In this document: piece after piece, positions 25,514-36,764 of the stretch | How the letters are laid out: each line of letters begins with the position of its first letter | Position numbering within the stretch: position 1 is the first letter of the stretch | Source: Halobacterium sp. CBA1132 | Lineage (GTDB): Archaea > Halobacteriota > Halobacteria > Halobacteriales > Halobacteriaceae | Length of the DNA: 64,000 nucleotides | Assembly: GCF_001485535.1 (NCBI RefSeq) | Contig: NZ_BCMZ01000001.1 | Location: forward strand, 2,480,001-2,544,000 | Reading direction: 5' to 3' | The notes under the pieces: model-generated | What the model was told of the DNA's origin: nothing | Database searches by the model: none | Seen by the model: only the letters and a program-made list of their open reading frames with translations | Made by a program: the position numbers and the translations under genes

Positions 25514-26374
25514 TTAGAGGTCCATACGCTCGAAGCGGTAGTAGCCGAGCGCGGGGGCGACGACGAGCCATGCGAACAGAATCGCCAGCGACGCCCACCC
25601 GGAGAGGTAGACGGGGACGGGGTCGAAGGCGGGCAGGAACGTCGCGCTGCTGTTCGCGAACCACTGGACGGCGGACGCGAACGCCTCACTCGGGGAGAGC
25701 CGCTGCACGAAGAAGTACCATCCGGGGGCGTCGAGGAACAGCGAGCCGTCGGCGGCCTGTCCTACCGGCGGCGTGAGCGACCCTTCGAGGAGGTAGTAGA
25801 TGGCGTTCGGGACGAACCCCCAGACGACTTCGAAGAGGATGAAGAAGCCCGCGGCGAGGACGGTGGTGCGCCCGGAGTCTTTCGTCGTCGCGGAGATGCC
25901 GACGCCGATGGCGGTGTAGACGACGCCGAGCAGGAGCGTGAGTACCGCGAATATCACGAAGACGATGGGGTCGAAGGCGTCGTACGTCGCGAGGATGACG
26001 ACGAGCGCCGACGCCAGCCCGACGAGGATGGACACCGCGAGCACGCCGCCGCGGCCGACAACTTTCCCGACGACGGCGTCGCGTCGGGTGTGGGGCAGCG
26101 ACAGCAGGAACTTCGCGCTCCCGGATTCGAGTTCGCCCGCGATGGCCTTGTGCGTCACCACGAGCGCGGTAATCGGGATGAGGAACGCGGCCGAACCCAA
26201 CAGGAACGTGACGTAGTCCAGGCTAGAGAGCGTAGCGTCGCCCGTGCCCGCGATGAGCGTGTAGATGTACGCCATGCCCGCCATGAACACCACGAACAGC
26301 GCGGTGAGCGCCCACAGCGCCTTCGAGCGCGAGGCGTCCTTGAAGTCCTTGCGCGCAATCGCGGACCAGCTCAT
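25514..26374 (-). CDS. ABC-2 type transporter permease
   Basis: This 286-residue membrane protein has six hydrophobic segments after a cytoplasmic start (MSWSAIARKDFKDASRSKALW), the standard ABC-2 export permease layout. Motifs GELESGSAKFLLSLPHTRRDAVVGKVVGR form the coupling region. The start overlaps the stop of the ATPase gene (26371-26374, ATGA), so the two are translated together. The substrate is unknown; in halophiles such exporters handle drugs, lipids or copper-related NosFY substrates. Confidence 0.9.
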   Translation of the reverse strand: MSWSAIARKDFKDASRSKALWALTALFVVFMAGMAYIYTLIAGTGDATLSSLDYVTFLLGSAAFLIPITALVVTHKAIAGELESGSAKFLLSLPHTRRDAVVGKVVGRGGVLAVSILVGLASALVVILATYDAFDPIVFVIFAVLTLLLGVVYTAIGVGISATTKDSGRTTVLAAGFFILFEVVWGFVPNAIYYLLEGSLTPPVGQAADGSLFLDAPGWYFFVQRLSPSEAFASAVQWFANSSATFLPAFDPVPVYLSGWASLAILFAWLVVAPALGYYRFERMDL

Positions 26375-27294
26375 GCCGACACCTCCTCGTCGTGGCCGTT
26401 GGTGTACGCGGCGAACACGTCGTCGAGCGAGGCCTCCTGCGTGGCGAAGTCGGTGACCTCGCCGCCGGCGGCCTCGACGGCGTCGAGGACGTCGGTCTTG
26501 GAGGCGCCCTCGGTGGTCACGGTGAGGACGTCGCGGTCGGCGTCCACGCTCGTGACCCCGGGCACGCCCTCGACGGCTTCGAGGACGTCTGGCGTGAGTT
26601 CCCCGACGGTCACCGTCAGGGTCGAGCCCGTGCCCGCGGCCTCGCGGAGCCCGCGGATGGTGTCCTGCGCGACGAGTTCGCCCGCTTGGAGGATGCCGAC
26701 GCGGTCACAGACGGCTTCGACCTGTTCGAGGATGTGGCTGGAGAAGAAGACGGTCGCGCCCCGTTCGGCCTCCTCCGTGATGATTTCGCGCATCTCGCGG
26801 GCGCCGTTCGGGTCCAGTCCCGTCGACGGTTCGTCCAGAATCAGGAGGTCGGGGTCGCCGACGAGCGCGATGGCGAGCGCGAGGCGCTGTTGCATCCCCT
26901 TCGAGAAGCCGCCGGCCTTCCGGTCGGCGGCGTCCGGGATGCCGACGCGGTCGAGGAGTGCGTCGGGGTCGTCGTCGGCGCCTTTGGACTCGATGGCGAA
27001 CTGGAGGTGTTGGCGCGCGGTGAGGCGCTCGTAGACGTGGAACCCCTCGGGGAGGACGCCGATGCGCTGGCGGATGGCCAGCGACTCGTCGTGGGCGTCG
27101 AGACCGAGCACGGTCGCGGTGCCGGCGGTCGGCCGCACGAAGTCCAAGAGGATGTCGATGGTCGTGGACTTCCCCGCGCCGTTTGGTCCGAGGAAGCCGT
27201 ATATCTCCCCGGACTGGACTTCGAGGTCGAGGTCGTGGAGGGCGGTGACGTCACCGTATTGCTTGGTGACGCCGGCGAGTTCGATTGCTGCCAT
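26371..27294 (-). CDS. ABC transporter ATP-binding protein
   Basis: This 307-residue ATPase has Walker A GPNGAGKS (36-43), Q-loop PEGF (82-85), signature FSKGMQQR (130-137), Walker B LLILDEP (150-156) and switch H187 in FFSSHI. After the nucleotide domain comes a C-terminal extension (about 215-307) typical of ABC-2 drug-exporter ATPases (DrrA/CcmA type). It is the middle gene of a three-gene operon between two ABC-2 permeases at 25514-26374 and 27367-28146, which probably work as a heterodimer or two alternatives. Confidence 0.93.
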   Translation of the reverse strand: MAAIELAGVTKQYGDVTALHDLDLEVQSGEIYGFLGPNGAGKSTTIDILLDFVRPTAGTATVLGLDAHDESLAIRQRIGVLPEGFHVYERLTARQHLQFAIESKGADDDPDALLDRVGIPDAADRKAGGFSKGMQQRLALAIALVGDPDLLILDEPSTGLDPNGAREMREIITEEAERGATVFFSSHILEQVEAVCDRVGILQAGELVAQDTIRGLREAAGTGSTLTVTVGELTPDVLEAVEGVPGVTSVDADRDVLTVTTEGASKTDVLDAVEAAGGEVTDFATQEASLDDVFAAYTNGHDEEVSA

Positions 27295-27366
27295 GCGGGA
27301 GAAATCTCACCGCCCTCGTAAATCTATTGGGGGTGTTCGCAGCGCGAGCAACCGCACGGCGGCGCC

Positions 27367-28146
27367 TCAGAGTTCGAGGCGGCCGAATCGTCGCGCGGCG
27401 AGCGCGAACCCAACGGCGGTCCACGCGAGCAGCACGGCGGCGCCGGCACCGTCGGGGACAGACGCGACTGACGCCACCGGCTCGACGCCGACGACAGTGA
27501 GAGCGCTCGCGTACGCGTACGTCGGGCTGGCGACGACGAGCGTGTCGATGAGACTGCTGGAGACGTTCACGCCGAACGTGCCGGAGAGAACGGTGCGACC
27601 GATGGCGAGGAGTATCGGCCAGAAGAACGCGAGGAGGAAGAAGCCGAACGTGGTGGCGGCGGACAGCGTCGTGCTCGTCGAGCGCGCGGTGAACGCGAGC
27701 GTCGCGGCGACGAACGCGGCGGCCAGCAGCGCGGCGAGCGCGAGCACGGCGAGCACACGGACCGCAGGCACGGATGCGCCGCGGACCGCGTAGACGACGG
27801 TGGCGACGACGATTGCCGCGACGACGGAGACGAGCGTCGTCGCGAGGCGGGCGGCGCCCGCGCCGGCGAGGAACGCCGACCGCGAGTGCGGCAGCGAGAG
27901 CGTGAGGCGGACGCGGCCGCTGGCGACGGCGCTCGGCACGGCCTCGTGGGTGAGCGTGCCGGCGGTCAGTGGCACTGCGAACATGAACAGCAACGCGAGC
28001 GTAGTGGGCAGCGGCGTCACGCCGGCGTTCGTGGCGCCGTACGCGAACCCGAACGCCAGCAGCGCGAAGAGACCACCGAAGATGCGCAGGGAGTTGTCGG
28101 CGCGGAGGGTGCGGAGGTCGCGGCGCGCGACGACCGGCCACATCAC
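27367..28146 (-). CDS. ABC-2 type transporter permease, second
   Basis: This 259-residue membrane protein resembles the permease at 25514-26374: start MMWPVVARRDLRTLRADNSLR, a coupling loop VPSAVASGRVRLTLSLPHSRSAFLAGAGAAR and six hydrophobic segments. The ATPase gene follows after 72 bases on the same strand. The shared SLPHxRxA motif shows the two permeases are paralogues, probably co-assembling. I see no cargo clue. Confidence 0.9.
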   Translation of the reverse strand: MMWPVVARRDLRTLRADNSLRIFGGLFALLAFGFAYGATNAGVTPLPTTLALLFMFAVPLTAGTLTHEAVPSAVASGRVRLTLSLPHSRSAFLAGAGAARLATTLVSVVAAIVVATVVYAVRGASVPAVRVLAVLALAALLAAAFVAATLAFTARSTSTTLSAATTFGFFLLAFFWPILLAIGRTVLSGTFGVNVSSSLIDTLVVASPTYAYASALTVVGVEPVASVASVPDGAGAAVLLAWTAVGFALAARRFGRLEL

Positions 28147-28235
28147 GCTACCACCACCGGGAGGACAGTCTGCATGGTCGGGCGGTCGCGGTACGTAGTG
28201 AAGTGTCTTGCTGGTGCCTGCAGCCGCTGCGAACG

Positions 28236-28490
28236 CTACACGCGGTCGTCGGGGTCGTGGGAGTCCCGCATCCGGCTGGCTTCCTGTCCGTACCGCTCGC
28301 GGTCCTCGGGGTCCTCGACGGGTTCGAGGTCGCCGACGTCGGCGTCGACGGCGGCGGTGGGGTCGCCGGCGTTCAGCGAGCGCTGCTTGCGGAGCACGCG
28401 CTCGCCGTCGGCGGTCGCGTACACGAGGTTCAGCAGCCCCTTGTCGGTGTACTCGCGGAAGACGAGCCAGACGCGCTCGGTTTCGGGCAT
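28236..28490 (-). CDS. Small acidic haloarchaeal protein, unknown
   Basis: This 84-residue protein starts MPETERVWLVFREYTDKGLLNLVYATADGERVL, a short beta-rich part with aromatic residues, and ends in an acidic DPEDRERYGQEASRMRDSHDPDDRV. No known motif is visible. It lies on the same strand between the ABC operon and the membrane protein at 28542-29207. The initial 35 residues look structured and the remainder disordered. Confidence 0.65.
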   Translation of the reverse strand: MPETERVWLVFREYTDKGLLNLVYATADGERVLRKQRSLNAGDPTAAVDADVGDLEPVEDPEDRERYGQEASRMRDSHDPDDRV

Positions 28491-28541
28491 ACGCGGAACT
28501 TCGACGGCCCGTGGTTCAAGTGTGGCGGTTCGGGCACCCGA

Positions 28542-29207
28542 CTACGCGAGGAAGCCGCCGAGCAGCCCGCCGATTGCGGCGACGACGACGTCGGCGACGA
28601 CGGTCACGAGCGCGACGACGAGGACGAGGACGGCCACCGTCGGGACGCCGGCGACGACCGCGCCGACGGCGACCGCGCCCCAGAAGACGTACGCGGGCGC
28701 GCCGAACAGCACGCCGACCAGCGCGCCGGCGAGCAGCGAACTGCGGTCGGTGAGGTAGCCCGCGACGGCGCCGCCGCCGGCTTGCGCGAACGGGACGAAC
28801 GCGAGCGCGGTCGCGAGCACGGCGCCGAGCAGGGTCGCGTGCCAGCGCGGCGGTCGCAGGTCGGCGGCGACGCGCTGGCGGACGCGGCCGCGGTACCGGT
28901 AGAACCACGCGCCGGCGACGACCAGGAGGACGCCGGTCGCGACGAGGCCGCCGCCGGCCCACGTCGCAATCCCGTGGACGGCATCCACGAGCGCGGGTTC
29001 GGAGAGGCCGAACGGCTGGTCGCCGTTCGCGACGGCTTCGGCGGCGAACTCCTCGGCGAACGTTCGGTCGATGGTCGCGACAATCACGCCGAGCCACGCG
29101 ATTACGAGGCCTTCGACGGCGAGGAGGGCGACGAGCAGGTAGTCGAGTAGCTGGTCGTAGAACACCGAGGATTCGGGGTCCGAGGTGGATTCGGAGGGCG
29201 TCGTCAT
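28542..29207 (-). CDS. Membrane protein, function unknown
   Basis: This 221-residue protein has an acidic cytoplasmic start and about five or six hydrophobic segments (near 23-45, 85-105, 125-150, 165-185 and 190-221). A long extramembrane stretch holding ANGDQPFGLSEPALVDAVHG lies after the first. I chose the ATG at 29205-29207 because TTAA-type promoter sequence at 29235-29239 is about 30 bases upstream; an in-frame ATG four codons earlier is possible. It is divergent from uvrC. No family is recognised with confidence. Confidence 0.7.
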   Translation of the reverse strand: MTTPSESTSDPESSVFYDQLLDYLLVALLAVEGLVIAWLGVIVATIDRTFAEEFAAEAVANGDQPFGLSEPALVDAVHGIATWAGGGLVATGVLLVVAGAWFYRYRGRVRQRVAADLRPPRWHATLLGAVLATALAFVPFAQAGGGAVAGYLTDRSSLLAGALVGVLFGAPAYVFWGAVAVGAVVAGVPTVAVLVLVVALVTVVADVVVAAIGGLLGGFLA

Positions 29208-29313
29208 CGTCGGAGACAACTCGGCCGGCGTGGGTTAAGTTCGCCGGTGGTTCGCACGCCGAGCGACGCCGGGACCGCGCAGTTGAAAGTCGCCGCGGCC
29301 GTAGCGCGGACCG

Positions 29314-31077
29314 ATGAACGCGGAGGCTGTCCGGGCGCGCGCCGGCGAGCTGCCGACGGAGCCCGGGGTCTACCAGTTCCTCGAACGGCGGGACGGGGAC
29401 GACGTCGTGCTCTACGTCGGGAAGGCCGTCGACCTGCGGGACCGCGTGCGGTCGTACGCGGACCCGAGGAGCCGGCGCATCGGCCGGATGGTCGAACGCG
29501 CGGACGCAATCGACTTCGCGGTGACGGACACGGAGACGCAGGCGCTGCTGTTGGAGGCGAACCTCGTGAAGCGCCACCAGCCGCGGTACAACGTCCGCCT
29601 CAAAGACGACAAATCCTACCCGCTCGTGCAGTTCACGGGCCACGCCGCCCCCCGAATCGAGGTGACCCGCGACCCCGAGGAGGGCGCGGCGGCGTACGGC
29701 CCGTACACGGACAAGGGCGAGGTGGAGACGGTGGTGAAAGCGATTCGGGAGGTGTACGGACTGCGGGGGTGCTCGGACCACAAGTACCGGGGCCGCGACC
29801 GGCCGTGTCTGGACTACGAGATGGGGCTGTGTTCGGCGCCCTGCACGGGCGAAATCAGCGAGGGCGAGTACGCGGCGGACGTGGAGGCGGCCGAGCGCTT
29901 CTTCGAGGGGGAGACGGGCGCGCTCGCGGACCCCATCGAGCGCGAGATGGAGCGGGCCGCCCAGTCCCGGAACTTCGAGCGCGCGGCGAACCTGCGGGAC
30001 CGACTGGACGTCGTGGAGGGGTTCCACGGCGGCGCTGGCGCGGCGGTCGCGAACAGCGACGACACAGCGACGACAGACGTGCTGGGCGTGGCCGTGGAGG
30101 GCGAGGACGCCACAGTCGCGCGCCTGCACGCCGAGCGCGGGCAGCTCGTGGAGCGCGACCAGCACCATCTGGACGCGCCCGACAACGAGGACCCGGCGGA
30201 CGTGCTGGCGGCGTTCCTCGTGCAGTTCTACGCGGAGCGTGACCTCCCGGACCGCCTGCTGTTGCCCGAGCGCCACGGCGACGACGACGTGTCCGCGTGG
30301 CTCGACGAGGCGGGCGTCGAGGTCACGGTGCCGGGCGCGGGCCGGGACGCGACGCTCGTGGACTTGGCGCTGAAGAACGCCCACCGACGTTCGGGGGATA
30401 GCGACGAACTCGGCGCGCTCGCGGACGCGCTCGGCATCGACCGGCCGACCCGCATCGAGGGATTCGACGTGAGCCACGCGCAGGGGAGGGCTGTGGTCGG
30501 CAGCGACATCTGCTTCGTCGACGGGAGCGCCGAGAAGGCCGACTACCGCCGGAAGAAACTCGACGACGAGAACGACGACTACGCGAACATGTACCGGCTG
30601 CTGCGGTGGCGCGCCGACCGCGCGGTCGAAGCTGAACGTGCCGGCGGGGACGCTGGCGACGACCGCCCGGACCCCGACCTGCTGCTCGTCGACGGCGGGG
30701 AGGGGCAACTTGGGGCGGCCCGGAAGGCGCTCGACGACGCCGGCTGGGACGTGCCGGTGGTCGCGCTGGCGAAAGACGAGGAACTCGTGGTGACCGAGTC
30801 CCGGACGTACGACTGGGACGACGACGCCCCGCAGTTGCACGTCCTCCAGCGCGTGCGCGACGAAGCCCACCGGTTCGCGGTGGCGTACCACCAGACGCTG
30901 CGCGACGACGTGGAGACGACGCTGGACAACGTCGACGGCGTCGGCCCCGAGTTGCGCAAGCGGCTGCTGCGGCGGTTCGGCAGCGTCGAGAGCGTGCGCG
31001 AGGCGTCCGTCGAGGACTTGCGGGACATCGAGGGCGTCGGGGCGGCGACCGCGGAGACCATTGCGAGTCGGCTGTAA
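29314..31077 (+). CDS. uvrC: Excinuclease ABC subunit C
   Basis: This 587-residue protein makes both incisions in nucleotide excision repair. Visible domains are the GIY-YIG nuclease (PGVYQFLE ... [10 protein letters not shown], residues 15-45), cysteines CSDHKYRG ... CLDY and CSAPC, UVR helix ([17 protein letters not shown], about 222-240), the RNase H-like endonuclease ([18 protein letters not shown]) and two HhH turns at the end ([25 protein letters not shown]). Length is usual. uvrB lies at 33002-35065 on the opposite strand, so two of three uvr genes are within 6 kb. Confidence 0.96.
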   Translation: MNAEAVRARAGELPTEPGVYQFLERRDGDDVVLYVGKAVDLRDRVRSYADPRSRRIGRMVERADAIDFAVTDTETQALLLEANLVKRHQPRYNVRLKDDKSYPLVQFTGHAAPRIEVTRDPEEGAAAYGPYTDKGEVETVVKAIREVYGLRGCSDHKYRGRDRPCLDYEMGLCSAPCTGEISEGEYAADVEAAERFFEGETGALADPIEREMERAAQSRNFERAANLRDRLDVVEGFHGGAGAAVANSDDTATTDVLGVAVEGEDATVARLHAERGQLVERDQHHLDAPDNEDPADVLAAFLVQFYAERDLPDRLLLPERHGDDDVSAWLDEAGVEVTVPGAGRDATLVDLALKNAHRRSGDSDELGALADALGIDRPTRIEGFDVSHAQGRAVVGSDICFVDGSAEKADYRRKKLDDENDDYANMYRLLRWRADRAVEAERAGGDAGDDRPDPDLLLVDGGEGQLGAARKALDDAGWDVPVVALAKDEELVVTESRTYDWDDDAPQLHVLQRVRDEAHRFAVAYHQTLRDDVETTLDNVDGVGPELRKRLLRRFGSVESVREASVEDLRDIEGVGAATAETIASRL

Positions 31078-31135
31078 CTAACCTTCGAGAACGTCCATGA
31101 CATTTATTGACGTGGGGAGAGTACGTCCGCGTGTG

Positions 31136-31306
31136 ATGAGCTACGACGACGGACGTCGAGGGCGCATCGAGGAGGAAACGGACCGCGCCAGCGACGGGAC
31201 ACCCCCTACAGGGCTACTCCGATCCGTCGTCGCGCGGTTCACCCGACACGTACGAGAGTGGCCGAGTCGGTACGTCGACCAGCAGGCGGCCGTGTACGAG
31301 CGGTAG
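31136..31306 (+). CDS. Small protein of 56 residues, unknown
   Basis: The protein is MSYDDGRRGRIEEETDRAS followed by GLLRSVVARFTRHVREWPSRYVDQQAAVYER, a charged start and an amphipathic helix. A possible TATA, catttattg at 31099-31107, lies about 33 bases upstream of the ATG at 31136. An in-frame ATG at 31097 would overlap that element and is less likely. It converges on the uspA gene, with adjoining stops (31306/31307). It is small but has a plausible promoter; function unknown. Confidence 0.5.
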   Translation: MSYDDGRRGRIEEETDRASDGTPPTGLLRSVVARFTRHVREWPSRYVDQQAAVYER

Positions 31307-31741
31307 CTACGACTCGATTCGGACGGTCATCACCGGCGCCGGCGACGTGCGAACGACTTTCTCCGTGACGCTGCCGACGAGGTAGTGGTCGATACCCGTG
31401 CGGCCGTGAGTCCCCATCACGACCACGTCGACGTCCTCGGCTTCGACGTAGTCGACGATGGCTTCGTGAGGAACACCCTCGACGACGGCGCACTCGACGG
31501 CGATATCGTCGGGGAGAGAGGCGACAGTCTCGTCAGCGTCGGTCTCCGCTCGGTCGCGCTCGCCTTCCGCCCACGCGTCGGCTGCGAGGCCCGCGCTCGG
31601 CGTCTCGAAGCGGTTGCGCTCGTCAGCGACGGCGAGCACGTGGACGGTGGCGTCGTACGCTCGCGCGAGCGTCGCGGCGTGCTCTGCAGCCGCCGCGGTC
31701 CCCTCGCTGCCGTCGGTCGGGAGGAGGATGCGCTCGTACAT
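31307..31741 (-). CDS. Universal stress protein UspA family
   Basis: This 144-residue UspA domain begins MYERILLPTDGSEGT and ends with the ATP-binding signature GTHGRTGIDHYLVGS (about 111-125). It probably binds ATP. The gene follows the TauE/SafE gene with just one base between stop and start (31743/31741), a strong sign of one mRNA. UspA proteins often sit beside anion transporters, where they are thought to regulate transport (inference). Confidence 0.93.
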   Translation of the reverse strand: MYERILLPTDGSEGTAAAAEHAATLARAYDATVHVLAVADERNRFETPSAGLAADAWAEGERDRAETDADETVASLPDDIAVECAVVEGVPHEAIVDYVEAEDVDVVVMGTHGRTGIDHYLVGSVTEKVVRTSPAPVMTVRIES

Positions 31742-31742
31742 C

Positions 31743-32885
31743 TCAGAACCCCCCCGTGGCCATCAGGAACAGCGCGATAGAGATGATGGCGAACAGGCTG
31801 CCGACGCCCTTCTTGATGGTCTCCGTGTCCAGCGCGGCGGAGACGTACGGCGCAATCTGACCGCCGAGGGTCGCTGCGGGTACCGTCCAGACGACCATGT
31901 TCCACGGCGTCGTCGAAAGGTCCATGGCGTGCCCGCCGACCAAGCCGCCGCCGAAGACGTGGACGAGCGACGCGATGATGGCCGTGGTCGCGACGACGAT
32001 GTGGTTGGTGCCGATGGCGACCCGGACGGGAATCTTCGAGGAGAGCATCGAGATGATACCCAGTTCGCCGATGCCGAATCCGGCGAGCCCCTGGAAGGTG
32101 CCGCCGACGCTGTAGTTGGCGAACCGCCGGAGGTAGCCCGAGCGGTCGTACTCGTAGGTGTTGCCGTCGCGGTCGACGCGCGTGACGGCGCCGTCCTCGG
32201 TGCGGACGCCGGCGGGCCCGAGCTTGTCGGCGTCGTCGGGGAGGTTCGAGCCGCCGTCCGCGGCTGCTGCGGCGTCGCTGTCCTCGTCGGCGCTGTCACC
32301 GTGCCCGAGATCGGCCTTGAACAGGAGGTACGACGCCGCCAGCAGCGCGACCCCGAGCAGCGCGTGGAACACCGGCTCCGGGATGAAGAACGACAGCAGC
32401 GCGCCGCCGACGACGAACGGCAGGCCGCCGAGCACCAGCGACAGCGCGAGTTTGCGGTCGACGAGCCCGTACTGGACGAACGCGATGGAGGAACTGGAGA
32501 GCCCGAAGGACTCGCTGATGAGCCCGATTTTCACGAGCGTCTCCGCCTCCAGCGGCGCGGCGAACAGCGGGTAGACGAAGATGAGGAACGGCACGAAGAT
32601 GGCCGACCCGCTGATGCCGACGGTGTTGACGATGGTCGCCCCGGTGAGGAACGCGGGGAACAGCCACCAGTAGTTCGTCCAGTAGCCGGGCGCGGGGTCT
32701 GCGGGCGCGAACGGCCCGAAGTAGACGCCCGCGACGAACAACACGGGTGCGAGGAAGACGAAGACGTGCTGGTACTTGAGGAACGTCTTGGTGACGCGCG
32801 CAGTCGAGGACCCGTCGGCGTCGGACACGTCAGCTTGCACCCCGCGTCGGCGGCTGAATCGGGTGTCCGGGCTGAACGCGTCCAC
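31743..32885 (-). CDS. TauE/SafE-family sulfite/anion exporter
   Basis: This protein of up to 380 residues is an eight-helix TauE/SafE permease. The duplicated motif region appears as VNTVGISGSAIFVPFL in the first half and FQGLAGFGIGELGIISM...PVRVAIGTNHIVV in the second. A hydrophilic acidic loop (about 200-250) separates the halves. No ATG fits; GTG at 32883-32885 is the longest choice, with later GTGs (before SDADGSS) equally possible. It probably moves sulfite, sulfoacetate or another small anion. The uspA gene follows. Confidence 0.85.
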   Translation of the reverse strand: MDAFSPDTRFSRRRGVQADVSDADGSSTARVTKTFLKYQHVFVFLAPVLFVAGVYFGPFAPADPAPGYWTNYWWLFPAFLTGATIVNTVGISGSAIFVPFLIFVYPLFAAPLEAETLVKIGLISESFGLSSSSIAFVQYGLVDRKLALSLVLGGLPFVVGGALLSFFIPEPVFHALLGVALLAASYLLFKADLGHGDSADEDSDAAAAADGGSNLPDDADKLGPAGVRTEDGAVTRVDRDGNTYEYDRSGYLRRFANYSVGGTFQGLAGFGIGELGIISMLSSKIPVRVAIGTNHIVVATTAIIASLVHVFGGGLVGGHAMDLSTTPWNMVVWTVPAATLGGQIAPYVSAALDTETIKKGVGSLFAIISIALFLMATGGF

Positions 32886-33001
32886 TGACGCTCTGTGACA
32901 TCATTGCCCCGCTCTATCCGGCCAGTGACGGAAAAAGGTTCGCGTACGCGAGAGAAACGCGTACTCGCTGGCCCGTCAGGCGGGGGTGCGAAGCGGTCCG
33001 C

Positions 33002-35065
<2,064 letters not shown>

Positions 35066-35171
35066 TATCTGATAGTAGGCGTGTAGCCACTTCAGGGGCT
35101 CGCCCCTGCACCACTGCAGCGCGTGTGACCCGTCACCAGACACTTGGGAGCGCCGTGCGAAGCGGGCGCGT

Positions 35172-36359
35172 ATGCCCTCCAGACGCGACGTCCTGAAGGC
35201 CGGCGGATTAGCCACCGCTGGCGTGCTCGCGGGCGGTGCGGCGCGGTACGGCGCGTGGTCGCCCGCGCCGCTGTCGGCGCCCGCGGGGACGTGGCTGCAG
35301 CCGCGGTACGACTACGAGAACACCGGTCACAATCCGGAGGCGACGCCGCCGACGGACAGCCCAGACGTGGCGAGAATGTACGACGCTCCGGGCGAGGCGT
35401 TCTCGCTCGCGGCGGGCGTGGGGAATCTCTACGTCGGCAGCGAACACAGCGTCGCCGCGTTCGAGTACGGGAGCGAGACGCCGCGCTGGGAGCGCACCGC
35501 TGGCGGCCGCTGGCTCGCCGTCGGGAGCGACGTGGTAGTCGCCGCCGGAGAGGGGGAAGCGGCGGCGTTCGCGGCGACGAACGGCGAGCGGCTGTGGCGG
35601 CGGAACCGGGACGCGTACGCCTACGACGTGCTCGTGGACCGCCGGACCGCGTACGTCGGCTGGAACGACGCGCTGGCCGCGTACGACATCGGTTCGGGCG
35701 AGCCGCGGTGGCGGCTGTCGGCCAGCGACGCCGCGTTCGCGGGGTTCGACGGCGGCCGGCTGCTCGTCGCGGAGTCCGGTCTCGACGCGTACGAGCCGCG
35801 GGGCGCACTGCGCGGGGTTCTCGCCGACGGTCCGCGTCGCGCGTGGGCGTCCCGCGGCTTCTACGACGCCGACTACCCGGTGGTCGCGGGCGGCTACGCG
35901 CTGGTCGGGAGCGGCGGCGGCCCGCCGGGCGCGACCAGCACCGTCACCGCGGTGACGTCGGGCGGCGATCAGGAGTGGCGGACCGAACTCGGGAACAACG
36001 CCGGGAACATCGCGAGCGACGGCGAGCGCGCGTACGCCGTCTCGATGCGGTACGGCGACTCCGAGGGCGGCGTCCAGTACGCGGACACGACGACGCTGCA
36101 CGCGCTCAGCGTCGACTCCGGCGACGAGCAGTGGTCGTTCCAGCGGACGGGGTGGTTCGTCGCCCCCGTCGTCGCCGACGGCACGGTCTTCGTGGGTGAG
36201 CGCGGCGGTCCGAACGGGAACGGGAACCTCCACGCGCTCGACGCGGCGACCGGGGAGCACCGGTGGACCGACGAGTCGACCGACGGCGTGAACGTGCTCG
36301 TCGCCGTCGGGGAGACGCTGTACGCTGGGACGGGACGCGGCGTGCTGGCGTTCGAATAG
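35172..36359 (+). CDS. Tat-exported PQQ-like beta-propeller protein
   Basis: This 395-residue protein starts with a twin-arginine signal, [19 protein letters not shown], followed by ALA-rich h-region, so it is exported folded. The rest is a beta-propeller of repeated blades with W and G spacing ([33 protein letters not shown]), the PQQ/pyrrolo-quinoline-like repeat. No PQQ-binding or metal residues are clear, so it may be a BamB-like structural or binding protein on the outer face. A small helical protein gene follows after 75 bases. Confidence 0.85.
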   Translation: MPSRRDVLKAGGLATAGVLAGGAARYGAWSPAPLSAPAGTWLQPRYDYENTGHNPEATPPTDSPDVARMYDAPGEAFSLAAGVGNLYVGSEHSVAAFEYGSETPRWERTAGGRWLAVGSDVVVAAGEGEAAAFAATNGERLWRRNRDAYAYDVLVDRRTAYVGWNDALAAYDIGSGEPRWRLSASDAAFAGFDGGRLLVAESGLDAYEPRGALRGVLADGPRRAWASRGFYDADYPVVAGGYALVGSGGGPPGATSTVTAVTSGGDQEWRTELGNNAGNIASDGERAYAVSMRYGDSEGGVQYADTTTLHALSVDSGDEQWSFQRTGWFVAPVVADGTVFVGERGGPNGNGNLHALDAATGEHRWTDESTDGVNVLVAVGETLYAGTGRGVLAFE

Positions 36360-36434
36360 CGGACGCCCCCAGCGTGGTCGGCGAGTTCGCGCGGTAGCCA
36401 CACCTATTTCTCGGGCGCGTCCCACACTCCAGGT

Positions 36435-36710
36435 ATGGTACGCGAAGACCTACGCGCGGCGAGCGACCACCTGCGGGCGGCCGCGGTCGCCGCCGCCGAC
36501 GCGGAACAGGAGGAACGGCTCTACGACCAATCCGACTCGCTTGCGGAACTGGCGACGGCCGATGACGGCCCCGATCACGGCCGCCTCGCGCGCATCACGC
36601 ACACGCTCGACGACCTCGCGAGCGCCGTCGAGGACGACGACGCCCGAGAGAGCATCGCGGACGCGAAAACCAGCGTCGAAGCCTACCGGGAGACCGTCGA
36701 CGGCGTCTGA
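36435..36710 (+). CDS. Small helical acidic protein, unknown
   Basis: This 91-residue protein is predicted to be all helical: VREDLRAASDHLRAAAVAAADAEQEERLYDQSDSL and IADAKTSVEAYRETVDGV. It looks like a bundle protein with heptad-like A/L spacing. Such haloarchaeal DUFs are common; no function is assigned. It converges on the polymerase gene 54 bases away. Confidence 0.7.
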   Translation: MVREDLRAASDHLRAAAVAAADAEQEERLYDQSDSLAELATADDGPDHGRLARITHTLDDLASAVEDDDARESIADAKTSVEAYRETVDGV

Positions 36711-36764
36711 GCCGGCGGTTTTTCTGGATGGCGCGCGTTCGCGGAGGCGGCGTGAAAACTACGA

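Noticed and set aside
28516-30891. Open frame of 791 codons on the minus strand
   Set aside because: It runs antisense through uvrC and across another gene; no family-like sequence.
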